A stretch of 64,000 nt of DNA from Vibrio ouci. Lineage in GTDB: Bacteria > Pseudomonadota > Gammaproteobacteria > Enterobacterales > Vibrionaceae. Both the position numbers and the translations under genes were made by a program. The first letter of the stretch is position 1, and each line of letters begins with the position of its first letter. Shown here in pieces: positions 8,163-17,376 of this stretch. The notes below the pieces were generated by a model that saw only the letters and a program-made list of their open reading frames with translations, had not been told where the DNA came from and made no database searches. The stretch lies in the NCBI RefSeq assembly GCF_004551525.1, contig NZ_SATR01000016.1:44841-108840 (forward strand), in the 5' to 3' direction.

Positions 8163-9215
8163 TTAGCCGTTTAAGCGAGAGCGGACTGCATCACGAACTT
8201 TGTTACGGTCGATATTGTTGATAGCAGGGCTCACTTCTGGAGCAGTGCTGATGCCTGTTGGTGGCTTTGGTGGAATAGGGTCACAGTTAGCACCACCGTC
8301 TGGTGAACCACACTCACCGCCCCAAGTCGGTGGTAACTTCTCTGGACGTTCACCCACTTCTACCCCCCAGTCAGGAGTCTCACCAAAGTCTGGTTGCGGG
8401 CGGTCAAGAGGTGGCTCTACCCCCCAATCAGGTGTATTGCCAAAATCAGGACGTGGACGCTCAGGAGTGTACCCAGTATCAGGTACTCCCCAGTCAGGAG
8501 TATCACCAAAGTCTGGTTGAGGTCTGTCTGGAGTATTATCTACTGGTGGTTGCACAGGTGGCGGCACTATTCCCCAATCAGGAGTTGTATCTACACCAAA
8601 GTCAAAGTCAGGAGCAAAGGCAAAGCGGTGGCCGTTTAAGAAATACACTTTTTGATTGTATATGATACCAATTCGTCCATCGTCAAGAACTCGTGCGTAT
8701 AAGGTGACGCCATCAGGGTCTGTGATAGTGAACTCTTTGTCCCTATCACTGTAGCCTGTGATTTGATATTCCTTACCTTCAAAGCGAATTACACCATCGC
8801 CATCTACATGGATATCACCCACTTCGCCACCCCACCCAGGAGTATCTCCGAAGTCAGGTTGAGGACGTTCTGGGGAGTTATCGATAGGAGGCTGTGCAGG
8901 CTGTAGTCCCCATTCAGGTGTTGTATCTACTCCAAAATCTGGATCGACATCTGGCTGAGGGCGTTCAGGAGAGTTATCTACTGGTGGTTGCGATGGCTGT
9001 AGGCCCCAATCAGGCGTAGTATCTACACCCCAATCAGGAGTGCCATCAGCTTGAGGTCTGTCCGGAGAGTTATCTACAGGAGGCTGAACTGGTGGTGGAG
9101 CGACACCCCATTCAGGATCGATATCACGATCGTTGACATCAGAACCGCCTGATGAAGAACAGCCAGCCAATGCAAATGAGCCAGCAACAATTAGTGCGAT
9201 AAGTGATTTTTTCAT
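8163..9215 (-). CDS. Outer-membrane lipoprotein with Pro-Asp-Trp-Gly repeats (unknown function)
   Basis: A 350-aa lipoprotein: signal MKKSLIALIVAGSFALAGCS with lipobox LAGC (Cys19) and Ser at +2, which favours outer-membrane sorting. Residues 30-130 and 200-300 are low-complexity repeats of units such as TPDWGV, PEWGLQP, QPPVDNSPERPQPDFG. About a dozen W/F-G motifs occur at near-regular spacing. A compact non-repeat region (about 131-200; FEGKEYQITGYSDRDKEFTI, ARVLDDGRIGIIYNQKVYF) may be a small folded beta domain between the two arms. Two cysteines (302, 311) and a basic tail (NKVRDAVRSRLNG) follow. No known family is recognised. It heads the minus-strand barrel cluster. The repeats look prone to copy-number change. 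Confidence 0.8.
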   Translation of the reverse strand: MKKSLIALIVAGSFALAGCSSSGGSDVNDRDIDPEWGVAPPPVQPPVDNSPDRPQADGTPDWGVDTTPDWGLQPSQPPVDNSPERPQPDVDPDFGVDTTPEWGLQPAQPPIDNSPERPQPDFGDTPGWGGEVGDIHVDGDGVIRFEGKEYQITGYSDRDKEFTITDPDGVTLYARVLDDGRIGIIYNQKVYFLNGHRFAFAPDFDFGVDTTPDWGIVPPPVQPPVDNTPDRPQPDFGDTPDWGVPDTGYTPERPRPDFGNTPDWGVEPPLDRPQPDFGETPDWGVEVGERPEKLPPTWGGECGSPDGGANCDPIPPKPPTGISTAPEVSPAINNIDRNKVRDAVRSRLNG

Positions 9216-9416
9216 AATCCACTACCTAAAGTCTTAGAAAATTCTAGTGACTGCTATTAGCCACCGTTGAACAGTCCATTCCCTTGCCTGATTGGCTAGA
9301 ACTTTGAGGTAAAAGCGATATGAAAAGCGCACCATCAGAGTCGTAGCTCATTATGAGTCAGCGTCATCCTGAGCTGAGTTAATCTGCTGGTGGCTAGTAT
9401 GGTTAATAAGCAGCCG

Positions 9417-9469
9417 GCTATCTAATGGCTACTACTTACATTCTTGATAAGGTTTACTTATTAGATAGC
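9417..9469 (-). repeat. Inverted repeat at the end of the LysR gene
   Basis: GCTATCTAAT (9417-9426) pairs exactly with ATTAGATAGC (9460-9469), which overlaps the stop of the LysR gene at 9461. The loop is 33 nt and no U-tract follows. It could protect or end the LysR transcript. The rest of the 245-bp gap up to the lipoprotein gene presumably holds the lipoprotein promoter. No further feature was recognised there. Confidence 0.4.
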
Positions 9470-10408
9470 TAGAGTTGAATCGACTTTATTAGCTTGGAAT
9501 TCCAATGCGGATTGAATCTCGCTATTAAGCCAATGAATCAATGGGTTATTGCGGTTTTTAAGATGGTATTGGCTAAAAACTCCATTTTGAAAGTTCTCAT
9601 CATCAACGATGATATCAATAGCGCGTAGTTGCGGGTAGAGATCTATAGGGAACAAATTTGAGTGAGGCATGAACATATCGGTGTGCTGAACGACATCAAT
9701 AATGGCGATTATCATTTCAGAGCGAAATCCTACTCGGGTTTGTAAGCCCTGAGAAAGCATGATTCGTTCTGCAATACTATGTCTATCATTCCAGCCCGGA
9801 TTGATGAAAGAGGCGATTTCATAGCCATCAAAATCAATTGGCTCGGCAACTTTTTTCTGAATAGGGTGATCTTTTCGGACAAAAACACGAGCTTTTAGGT
9901 CGATAAGATGGTTTAGATAAATACCTTTTGGGGCATTGACATCGTAGTTTACACCTAAGAGCACATCCCCTTTATTGATCTCATCAAGGGTATTATGGGT
10001 CCAACCAACCATCTCGATTTCAGCTAAAGGGGCTTGTTCTCTCAATTGATGGAATAAGGTTCCAGATAAACAAGCGAGTACCATAGGCGAAAGAGCTATT
10101 TTGATTTTTGAATCATATAGGCTAGGGTCGAATGCTTGGGAAGTATTCAGTGCACTGGCTAAGCCATCTAAATGTGGGGTAATACGTTCGGCAAGTTCAT
10201 TGGCAAAGTGGGTGGCTTCTAAGCCTGAAGGGACTTTAACAAATAACTCATCATCAAAGTGGTGGCGCAACTTCTGCAGTGCTTGGCTGATTGCAGGTTG
10301 CGAGACAAACAGGCGTTGAGACGCTTTGCGCATATTGAGTTCTTGAGAGAGTACAAGAAAAGTGCGCAGTAAATTTAAGTCCAAGCTGTAAAACAAATCC
10401 TTTGCCAT
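9461..10408 (-). CDS. LysR-family transcriptional regulator
   Basis: A 315-aa LysR regulator. The N-terminal winged helix spans about residues 9-68 (LDLNLLRTFLVLSQELNMRKASQRLFVSQPAISQALQ in pieces) and contains the canonical SQPAISQALQKLR recognition helix. Residues 95-300 form the effector-binding domain. The target is not evident. It is encoded on the same strand as the lipoprotein/barrel cluster, but 245 bp and a hairpin lie between them. Autoregulation is usual in the family but not shown here. Confidence 0.9.
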   Translation of the reverse strand: MAKDLFYSLDLNLLRTFLVLSQELNMRKASQRLFVSQPAISQALQKLRHHFDDELFVKVPSGLEATHFANELAERITPHLDGLASALNTSQAFDPSLYDSKIKIALSPMVLACLSGTLFHQLREQAPLAEIEMVGWTHNTLDEINKGDVLLGVNYDVNAPKGIYLNHLIDLKARVFVRKDHPIQKKVAEPIDFDGYEIASFINPGWNDRHSIAERIMLSQGLQTRVGFRSEMIIAIIDVVQHTDMFMPHSNLFPIDLYPQLRAIDIIVDDENFQNGVFSQYHLKNRNNPLIHWLNSEIQSALEFQANKVDSTLAI

Positions 10409-10474
10409 ATTCCACTCTACTCTAATTCAACCAACAGAGGGCACGTTACCCTCTGAATCTATTCCTTTTTACCA

Positions 10475-11221
10475 TTAACTGAGCGCTTTGACGACTTTTT
10501 CAATCGCTGCACTGCTGGTCACTGGAACGATGAAGTCATCAATGTTTAGGTTACCCATCTTCGCGTCTTCACTGGTATTGAGCATATGGCTCGGGCGAGT
10601 GCTCTTTCCTGATAAGTGAACTTCTCTAACGCCAGTCGCATGGACAATCGTTTGTACATTTTCAGCCGTGAGCCCTGCACCAGCCATAATCGAAACTCGC
10701 CCGTCGGCCTGTTCAACCATCTGTTTGAGTGTGTCTATTCCTTGCTCAACATTTGCCGCTAGACCTGACGTTAGTACACGTTCAGCACCGAGGCTAATAA
10801 TATCCTCAAGGGCTTGCTGCCAGTCACTGCTTTGATCAATCGCGCGGTGGAAGGTGATGCCTAATCCATACAGGTTTGCGCGTTCAGCCAGTTGTTGAGC
10901 GAGCGGCACATCAATTAGTCCATCAGCCGTCAATACACCGAATACTACCCCTTGTAGACCTGCCTCAGCAGCGGCTTCAATATCGAGTAACATCGCGTCA
11001 ATATCATCTTGATCGTAAAGAAAATCGCCTTGTCTCGGCCTGAGCATCGCATAGACAGGAATTGTCGAGATTTGTGCCGCTTTCTTCATAAAACCAAAAC
11101 TCGGTGTCAGTCCGCCAAGCGCGAGAGAGGAGCACAGTTCAATACGTGTTGCACCACCAGCGATGGCTAAGTGTAAGGATTCGAGGTTATCAATGCAGAC
11201 TTCAATATGGTATTTCATCAA
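10475..11221 (-). CDS. cutC: CutC family protein
   Basis: A TIM-barrel protein historically linked to copper tolerance. Its biochemical role remains unsettled. The 248 residues show the family opening [20 protein letters not shown], then [32 protein letters not shown] and [10 protein letters not shown], and the late glycine-rich signature [14 protein letters not shown]. Two consecutive methionine codons open the frame, so the start may be 11221 or 11218. No copper-responsive site was seen upstream. Confidence 0.93.
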   Translation of the reverse strand: MMKYHIEVCIDNLESLHLAIAGGATRIELCSSLALGGLTPSFGFMKKAAQISTIPVYAMLRPRQGDFLYDQDDIDAMLLDIEAAAEAGLQGVVFGVLTADGLIDVPLAQQLAERANLYGLGITFHRAIDQSSDWQQALEDIISLGAERVLTSGLAANVEQGIDTLKQMVEQADGRVSIMAGAGLTAENVQTIVHATGVREVHLSGKSTRPSHMLNTSEDAKMGNLNIDDFIVPVTSSAAIEKVVKALS

Positions 11222-11310
11222 GGGGCACTCTATTAGGTAGGTGAAGGTTTATTCTAGCAGTCTGTGGGCAAGATATTAGGGTAAAGATGAGTGCTTTCAT
11301 TTCCCTATAA

Positions 11311-11340
11311 ATAAAAAACCTCAGCACAGGGCTGAGGTTT
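11311..11340 (-). terminator. Rho-independent terminator of yebG
   Basis: AAACCTCAGC (11316-11325), loop ACAGG, GCTGAGGTTT (11331-11340). Read on the minus strand the stem is followed by TTTTTTAT. It lies 23 bp past the yebG stop. Confidence 0.85.
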
Positions 11341-11363
11341 GAATCGTTTGAGCAAGAGTGAAA

Positions 11364-11666
11364 TTATGCAGCGTCGTCTTGCGCTTCTTCTGCATCTTCA
11401 ACGGCTTCTACTTTCTTTGGCTTTTTCGGCGTAGGTTTACGCTTAGCACCAAGAGCATAAAGCACTTCTTCTTTGTTTTGTGCTAGGAACATAGCCAAGT
11501 CTTCTTTCTTGCCTTCATCTTCTAGCAGTTCACTTTTACCCAGTAGCTCAAAAAGCTCATCAGCCATATCGAGCATCTTGTCATATGCGTCAGCTTCCGC
11601 TTTAGAGGTAAAAGTCATTTTCTCTTCTCCGTTGCGTTCTACCACGTACTTGACGATTACAGCCAT
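11364..11666 (-). CDS. yebG: DNA damage-inducible protein YebG
   Basis: A small SOS protein of unknown biochemical function. The 100-aa product begins MAVIVKYVVERNGEEKMTFT and continues with SKAEADAYDKMLDMADELFE and an acidic/basic tail (PTPKKPKKVEAVEDAEEA), as in E. coli YebG. The perfect LexA-type operator 35 bp upstream and the terminator downstream make it a single-gene SOS unit. Confidence 0.95.
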   Translation of the reverse strand: MAVIVKYVVERNGEEKMTFTSKAEADAYDKMLDMADELFELLGKSELLEDEGKKEDLAMFLAQNKEEVLYALGAKRKPTPKKPKKVEAVEDAEEAQDDAA

Positions 11667-11700
11667 GGTTGGTCCTCTAACTCAAATTATTGAAAATATT

Positions 11701-11720
11701 TACTGTCTGTTTATACAGTT
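11701..11720 (-). promoter_or_regulatory. LexA (SOS) box of yebG
   Basis: TACTGTCTGTTTATACAGTT has the invariant CTGT-N8-ACAG core with an AT-rich centre. It lies 34 bp before the yebG start codon, in the expected promoter position. LexA repression is inferred from the match and the known SOS control of yebG. Confidence 0.93.
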
Positions 11721-11768
11721 TTTGACCAATTAAGTCTAGGCGATAAGTTGATTATGGGATCTAAGTGG

Positions 11769-12662
11769 TCAGTCTTTACGCCATTGGTGGCAGTACTCGA
11801 TAAATGTTTTGAGTAATGGGCTTTGGTACTTTTCTTTATGTACTAGTAGCCAAAAGCGTCGCTTCATATCAAGGGGGAGCTTCAGTTCAACCACGCGGCC
11901 ATCTTTGATGGCGGGCTCTGCGGCGAGTTTTGACAGGCAACCTAATCCCAGTCCTGCTGAAACACTATTAATGAGCGCTTCAGTTGTGTTGAGCTGAAAG
12001 GACTCTTGCCAATGCTCTATGCGAGGCGCCACTGTACGCAGGAAAAACTCCCTTGAGCCAGAACCGGGCTCGCGCAGTATCCAGTCACTACTTTCAAGCG
12101 CGCCAATCGTCAATGGTAGTTTGCTAGCCAACGGGTCATTCGGCGTACAGACGATGCACATTTCATCTTCGCTAAATTGAGTGGAGATCAACTGAGGGTG
12201 AAGAGTTTTTCCTTCGATCAAAGCCAGATCGAGCTCGTAATCGATCAGCTTTTCGCAGATTAAAGCCGAGTTAGAGATCAATAAGCTTTGCGATGTGTGC
12301 TGCGTTTCCGCGCGAAAGTCTCGCAGCAGATATGGAGCGACCTGATTGCCTATCGTATCACTGGCGCCAATCTTTAATTCACCAGTTAATGTCTGGTCAT
12401 TATCGAAAAGTTGCTCAATATCTTGCGCTCGCTCAATAAGCTCATCGGCTAATGGCAGTAACTTCTGTCCCTCTTGATTGAGGATGAGGCGATTGTTAAC
12501 CCGATCAAATAGAGAGTGGCCAATCTGCTTTTCCAATTCAGACAGCGCCATACTCACCGCGGCTTTGGAAAGAAACAGTGCTTCCGAGGCAGAAGTTAGC
12601 GTCTCGTGCTGAGTAATAGTAATGAACACTTTGAGCTGTTTGAGAGAGATATTGGTAGCCAT
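11769..12662 (-). CDS. LysR-family transcriptional regulator (CysB/YeiE-like)
   Basis: A 297-aa LysR protein. The helix-turn-helix (residues 6-65) includes TLTSASEALFLSKAAVSMALSELEKQIG in pieces, and the effector domain starts at about 90 with GELKIGASDTIGNQVAPYLL. The motif ILREPGSGSREFF is typical of the YeiE/CbbR-like branch. It diverges from a TDT transporter gene across 105 bp holding an imperfect palindrome. It therefore probably regulates that transporter and itself. The ligand is unknown. Confidence 0.92.
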   Translation of the reverse strand: MATNISLKQLKVFITITQHETLTSASEALFLSKAAVSMALSELEKQIGHSLFDRVNNRLILNQEGQKLLPLADELIERAQDIEQLFDNDQTLTGELKIGASDTIGNQVAPYLLRDFRAETQHTSQSLLISNSALICEKLIDYELDLALIEGKTLHPQLISTQFSEDEMCIVCTPNDPLASKLPLTIGALESSDWILREPGSGSREFFLRTVAPRIEHWQESFQLNTTEALINSVSAGLGLGCLSKLAAEPAIKDGRVVELKLPLDMKRRFWLLVHKEKYQSPLLKTFIEYCHQWRKD

Positions 12663-12690
12663 AACCCTTCGTTAAGTTTGTTTGAACGCC

Positions 12691-12719
12691 TGTTCTAAAT
12701 AATTAGATATTATCGAACA
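12691..12719. promoter_or_regulatory. Imperfect palindrome, probable LysR operator
   Basis: TGTTC (12691-12695) and GAACA (12715-12719) frame an AT-rich 19-bp centre midway between the LysR gene and the transporter gene. A second GAAC/GTTC pair overlaps its left end (about 12684-12695). Symmetric AT-rich sites in the divergent gap are usual for LysR regulators. Assignment is by position and symmetry. Confidence 0.4.
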
Positions 12720-12767
12720 ATTAGCAAGCGTAAACTGGCTTCGTACTAAAGAGATTGAGAGGCAACA

Positions 12768-13736
12768 ATGATTCAAGCAGCGAAAGCAAAAGTGATGGGA
12801 GCTCCAACTCCAATGGCAGGCTTAGCGCTAGGGATTGCCAGTTTAGGTTGGTGCTGGGAAAATGCCGCGCCATTTCACGGTTACGCTCAATGGGGCGGGG
12901 CAGCGATTGCCAGCGTACTATTGGCAATCTTAGCGGTGAAGTTTCTATTTCATAACCACTTATTACGTGAAGACTTAGCTCATCCTGTAGTGGGCAGCGT
13001 TGTGCCGACCTTTGCCATGGGCACTATGGTCGTCTCTGCTTCATTAGGGCACTTCTATCCAGTTGTTGGTGATTTAGTATGGCTAGTTGCCGTAGGCTTG
13101 CATGTGGTGTTTCTTGCTAGCTTCGTTTACCACCGTGCGCAGAGCTTTGAGCTTCACCATATGGTGCCAAGTTGGTTTGTCCCACCTGTCGGTATCATAG
13201 TTGCGGATGTCTCTTTCTCGGGTAACTCTCAGTTAGCGGTAGTTGCACATATTGCTCTAGTGTTTGGTATAGCTGCTTATGCGGTGATGTTACCTATGAT
13301 GATTTATCGCTTTATGTTTACTCATGAAGTGCCAGATGCAGCGAAACCAACCATGGCGATTATGGCCGCGCCGGCAAGTCTTTCTTTGGCAGGCTACTTA
13401 ACTGTGACTGCAGAACCTTCACCGGTGATCATTGGAGTATTGTTTGGTATCGCGGTATTAATGACAGCGATTATTTACCTCGCATTCTTTAAGCTATTAC
13501 GTCTACCGTTTAGCCCTGGTTATGCGGCTTTTACCTTCCCGATGGTGATTGGCTCAACAGCACTATTTAAATTATCCGCTTGGATGGAAAGCGTTGGCGT
13601 TGCGCAGCAATATGTTGAGCAAGTGCACTGGCTAGCAGGGTTAGAGCTAGTGGTTGCAACTTTAGTGGTGGGCTATGTTGCAGCACGTTACTTCCACTTC
13701 TATCAGCCTCATCGACATGTAGTGCGTAACGCGTAA
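12768..13736 (+). CDS. TDT-family (TehA-like) membrane transporter
   Basis: A 322-aa protein with about ten hydrophobic segments and almost no soluble part. It matches the tellurite-resistance/dicarboxylate transporter (TDT) superfamily, with family-like stretches PMAGLALGIASLGWCWE near the N-terminus, VPTFAMGTMVVSASLG, and FTFPMVIGSTALFKLSAW near the C-terminus. Members include TehA anion channels and the yeast Mae1 and Ssu1 carriers, so the substrate cannot be read from sequence. The divergent LysR neighbour is its likely regulator. Confidence 0.85.
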   Translation: MIQAAKAKVMGAPTPMAGLALGIASLGWCWENAAPFHGYAQWGGAAIASVLLAILAVKFLFHNHLLREDLAHPVVGSVVPTFAMGTMVVSASLGHFYPVVGDLVWLVAVGLHVVFLASFVYHRAQSFELHHMVPSWFVPPVGIIVADVSFSGNSQLAVVAHIALVFGIAAYAVMLPMMIYRFMFTHEVPDAAKPTMAIMAAPASLSLAGYLTVTAEPSPVIIGVLFGIAVLMTAIIYLAFFKLLRLPFSPGYAAFTFPMVIGSTALFKLSAWMESVGVAQQYVEQVHWLAGLELVVATLVVGYVAARYFHFYQPHRHVVRNA

Positions 13737-13830
13737 CCTTTTGAGCTTTTCTAAGCTTATATTTATCAAGAAAACCGTGCACTTATGCTAATCTCAATCC
13801 TAATTACGGCGAGAATAGTGTGAGTGCATT

Positions 13831-16800
13831 TTGTTTACTGTCTACCATTCAAACCAAGTAGATGTTTTAAAGTCTCTACTTGTCGAGCTGGTTCGGCTCA
13901 ACCCTCTAGCAAATCCATTTGAAAAAGAGCAAATCTTGGTGCAAAGCCCGGGGATGTCTCAATGGTTAAAAATGGAGTTGGCCAAAGAGTTTGGGGTAGC
14001 GGCGAATATTGACTTTCCACTCCCTGCGACCTTCATCTGGAATATATTTACCGAGGTACTGCCAGATGTGCCGAAGCGCAGTGCATTCAATAAAGAGTCG
14101 ATGACTTGGAAGCTGATGCACATCTTGCCGGGCATGCTCAACACACCAGAGTTTGAACCACTAAAACGCTATCTAGAGCAAGATGAAGACAGCTCTAAGC
14201 TTTACCAGTTGTCAGAAAAGATCGCCGATATCTTTGATGGTTACTTAGTGTATCGCCCTGAGTGGATAGCCGCTTGGGAAGCAGGCCAAACCGTGGCTGA
14301 GCTAGAAGAGGAGCACCCTTGGCAGCCAATCTTATGGCAAGCGCTTTATGATCACACCTTAGCGTTAGGCCAATCGCCATACCACCGTGCTAATTTGTAC
14401 GAACACTTTATCGATACGCTCGAAAACTATCAGGGTAACTTTGACCACTTACCTAAGCGCCTATTTGTATTCGGTATCACCTCTTTGCCACCGCGCTATA
14501 TGGATGCATTAAAAGCGATTGGCGAACATATTGATGTGCACCTGATGTTCACCAACCCATGTCGTTACTACTGGGGTGAAGTGCGAGATAGAAAGTTCCT
14601 CGCTCGTTTAGCGGCAAAACACCGTAAACATGTGGTGTGGAATCAAGACCACTCTGAGCAGCACGGCGAGAGTGAACAACTCAAAGGCTCATTGGAAGAT
14701 AATTTGCTCGATGAGCTGCATACTGACGCGGTCGGTAACAGCCTATTGGCGTCAATGGGTAAGCTTGGCCGTGACAATATGTATCTGTTGTCGCAACTAG
14801 AGTCACATGAAATTGAGGCCTTCGTCGATGTCGAGCGAGACTCGCTGCTGCACCAACTGCAAGCCGATATCCTCAATCTAGAAGAGCACCAAGATGACCA
14901 CCAGCTAGAGAGCAGTACACACAAGCAAGTGGTCACGCTGGGTGATAAATCAGTGACTTTGCATGCGTGCCATAGCCCGATGCGGGAAGTGGAAGTGCTG
15001 CATGACCAACTGCTTGCTATGTTCGATGCTGACCCTAGCCTAAAGCCGCGCGATATCATTGTGATGGTCGCGGATATCAACGCCTATAGCCCAGCGATTC
15101 AGGCGGTGTTTGGTAATGCTCCGGGTGAGCGTTTTATTCCTTATTCGATTTCGGACCGAACTGCTGACCAAGAGAGCCCAATCCTTAATGCTTTCATGCA
15201 ACTGGTTAATCTGCCAAATACGCGCTGCCTAGCATCAGAGCTATTGGAGTTACTGGAAACACCAGCAATATTGGCGCGATTTGAATTAAACGAAGATGAA
15301 TTTATATTAGCCAAGCAGTGGGTAGAAGAGTCAGGGATCCGCTGGGGACTGAACCCGTCCACCGGGCATGAATTTGATCTGCCTGAAACAGCGCAAAATA
15401 CCTGGCAGTTCGGCATTGAGCGCATGCTGCTAGGTTATGCGATGCCAGAATCAGCCGGCTTGTTTGAGTCATCAACTGGCACATTGGCTCCTTATAACCA
15501 AGTACAAGGCTTGGGCGCTGAGCTTGCGGGTAAACTGGCGCACTTCATTGAAACCGTCAGCGAGTATCGTCAAAAGCTCGTACAAACTCAGTCGATTGAT
15601 GAGTGGCGAGAAATGTTAACTCTGCTTCTTGATGGATTCTTTAAAGTTGAGCTAGAAGGTGAAGCGGCGCTTAAATCGATTCGCGATACCTTAGCTAACC
15701 TAAAAGAGCAGCTTAGCGATGCCGCGTTTGAACAGCCATTAGCACCAGCTATCATTGCTCAGTATCTACAAAATAAGCTCTCAGGCACTCGGGTTAGTCA
15801 GCGTTTTCTGGCGGGACAAGTTAACTTCTGTACCTTGATGCCAATGCGCTCGATTCCATTTAGAGCAGTATGTTTGCTTGGCATGAATGATGGCGTCTAT
15901 CCACGAACTGTGCCACCGGAAGGGTTCGATCTGATGAACGGCCGAACCAAACCCGGTGATCGTTCTCGCCGTGATGATGACCGCTATCTATTTTTAGAAG
16001 CAATGCTCTCGGCGCAGCAGTCCTTGTATATCAGTTACGTTGGCCGCTCGATTCAAGATAACACTGAGCGAGTGCCGTCAGTACTGGTATCTGAGTTGAT
16101 GGAGTATTGTCATCAGAACTACTGCTTGCTCGGGGATGAGCAATTGGCCTGCGATGAGTCAGGAGAAAAGCTGCTTGATGAGTTACTGACTCAGCACTCA
16201 ATGGTGCCGTTTAGTAGCAGTGCTTTTTTAGGTGATTCGCCAAGCTATGCCAAAGAGTGGCTTCCTGCCGCTAACCGCCAAGGTCAGGTCAGTGGTGAGT
16301 TTAATCAGCGCCTACAAGATTACCTGCTTGATGTGACTTACCCGTTAGATTTAGACCTAGTCGAGCTACAACGCTTTTGGCGCCTGCCAGTACAGTACTT
16401 CTTTAACCGCCGCTTAAAGGTGATGTTTGAGCCGCCTTTACCAGTAATGGAAGATGACGAGCCATTTATTCTCAATGGTTTGGAAAGCTATCAAATGCGC
16501 GACGGTTTGCTGGATAGCTTACTCAAGCGTCAGTTAGATAATGGGCAAGGTTCGGATAGCAAAGCGATCATAAAAGCGTTTGTTGATGAGCAACGTGCGC
16601 AAGGCAAACTTCCCGTTGGCGCGTTTGGCGATATTGAGTTTGAAACCAATCGAGTGCAAGCCGAAGAGCTGGTGGAGAAACTGACTTTCCTTTGCGGCGC
16701 TGACAATGATGACTTGGAAGTAAAACTGACACTGGATGTGTTAGGCGAAGATAAACAAATCCACCTAACTGGTTGGTTAACCCAGCACTATCAGTCAGGT

Positions 16801-17295
16801 CTGGTCCGTTACCGCAGCGGCAAAATACGCTCACAAGACTATCTATCGGCGTGGATCGATCACCTCGCGATGTCTGCAATGGGTGAAAGTAAACGCACTC
16901 ATATGATTGGTTATGACAAAAAAGAGGGTGTGGTGCACTTAGTCTACCCACCAATTGCTGATGAAAGTTATGCACGCTCGTTATTGTCTGAGTTAGTCCG
17001 CTTGTTCTATCAAGGCATGACAGAGCCACTGGCCTATTTCCCTAAAACGGCACTTGCTTGCGTAGAGGCAGGATTTAGTCGTGGCAACTGGGTGGATGAT
17101 GAAGAAAAATCACTTAAGAAGATGGCGGATACATTCAACGACAGCTTTATGGCTGCGGGTGAAGGAAATAGCCCGTACATTGCCCGTATTTGGCCAAATT
17201 GGAATGATGAGCTGGCGGCAAACTTGCGGACTATGAGTGCACTAGTGCTGCAAACGGCACGCTTAGAGGCGATGACAAATGAAGATATGCAATAA
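13831..17295 (+). CDS. recC: Exodeoxyribonuclease V subunit gamma, RecC
   Basis: RecC is the scaffold and Chi-recognition subunit of RecBCD, which unwinds and degrades double-strand ends and loads RecA. The 1154-aa product starts MFTVYHSNQVDVLKSLLVEL and contains RecC landmarks such as VQSPGMSQWLKMELAKEFG, FPLPATFIWNIF, TLMPMRSIPFRAVCLLGMND and RDDDRYLFLEAML. Translation appears to start at a TTG (13831), with no better ATG nearby. RecC has inactivated helicase-like domains and no Walker motifs are seen, as expected. recB lies 297 bp downstream and ptrA is absent. Confidence 0.96.
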   Translation: MFTVYHSNQVDVLKSLLVELVRLNPLANPFEKEQILVQSPGMSQWLKMELAKEFGVAANIDFPLPATFIWNIFTEVLPDVPKRSAFNKESMTWKLMHILPGMLNTPEFEPLKRYLEQDEDSSKLYQLSEKIADIFDGYLVYRPEWIAAWEAGQTVAELEEEHPWQPILWQALYDHTLALGQSPYHRANLYEHFIDTLENYQGNFDHLPKRLFVFGITSLPPRYMDALKAIGEHIDVHLMFTNPCRYYWGEVRDRKFLARLAAKHRKHVVWNQDHSEQHGESEQLKGSLEDNLLDELHTDAVGNSLLASMGKLGRDNMYLLSQLESHEIEAFVDVERDSLLHQLQADILNLEEHQDDHQLESSTHKQVVTLGDKSVTLHACHSPMREVEVLHDQLLAMFDADPSLKPRDIIVMVADINAYSPAIQAVFGNAPGERFIPYSISDRTADQESPILNAFMQLVNLPNTRCLASELLELLETPAILARFELNEDEFILAKQWVEESGIRWGLNPSTGHEFDLPETAQNTWQFGIERMLLGYAMPESAGLFESSTGTLAPYNQVQGLGAELAGKLAHFIETVSEYRQKLVQTQSIDEWREMLTLLLDGFFKVELEGEAALKSIRDTLANLKEQLSDAAFEQPLAPAIIAQYLQNKLSGTRVSQRFLAGQVNFCTLMPMRSIPFRAVCLLGMNDGVYPRTVPPEGFDLMNGRTKPGDRSRRDDDRYLFLEAMLSAQQSLYISYVGRSIQDNTERVPSVLVSELMEYCHQNYCLLGDEQLACDESGEKLLDELLTQHSMVPFSSSAFLGDSPSYAKEWLPAANRQGQVSGEFNQRLQDYLLDVTYPLDLDLVELQRFWRLPVQYFFNRRLKVMFEPPLPVMEDDEPFILNGLESYQMRDGLLDSLLKRQLDNGQGSDSKAIIKAFVDEQRAQGKLPVGAFGDIEFETNRVQAEELVEKLTFLCGADNDDLEVKLTLDVLGEDKQIHLTGWLTQHYQSGLVRYRSGKIRSQDYLSAWIDHLAMSAMGESKRTHMIGYDKKEGVVHLVYPPIADESYARSLLSELVRLFYQGMTEPLAYFPKTALACVEAGFSRGNWVDDEEKSLKKMADTFNDSFMAAGEGNSPYIARIWPNWNDELAANLRTMSALVLQTARLEAMTNEDMQ

Positions 17296-17327
17296 AGCCT
17301 TTGGAAACAAAGCAGTAAGGAAAGTAG

Positions 17328-17376
17328 GTGGCCGCCAGTAAATCATTATAGTGTAGGGCGTTCGCTGTACGGCCAC
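17328..17376. repeat. Inverted repeat in the recC-recB gap
   Basis: GTGGCCG (17328-17334) plus CAG (17336-17338) pair with CTG (17365-17367) plus CGGCCAC (17370-17376), leaving a 26-nt loop. It follows the recC stop by 32 bp and lacks a U-tract. It may be a transcript-end structure. The rest of 17296-17592 shows nothing recognisable. Confidence 0.4.

Noticed and set aside
8200..8665. Several overlapping plus-strand frames opposite the WG-repeat lipoprotein
   Set aside because: They arise from the repeat structure (Ser/Pro/Gln-rich antisense) and lack starts with ribosome sites.
14643..15080. Long Ser/Thr/Cys-rich open frame antisense to recC
   Set aside because: A shadow of the recC codon pattern. 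recC motifs on the plus strand are continuous through it.
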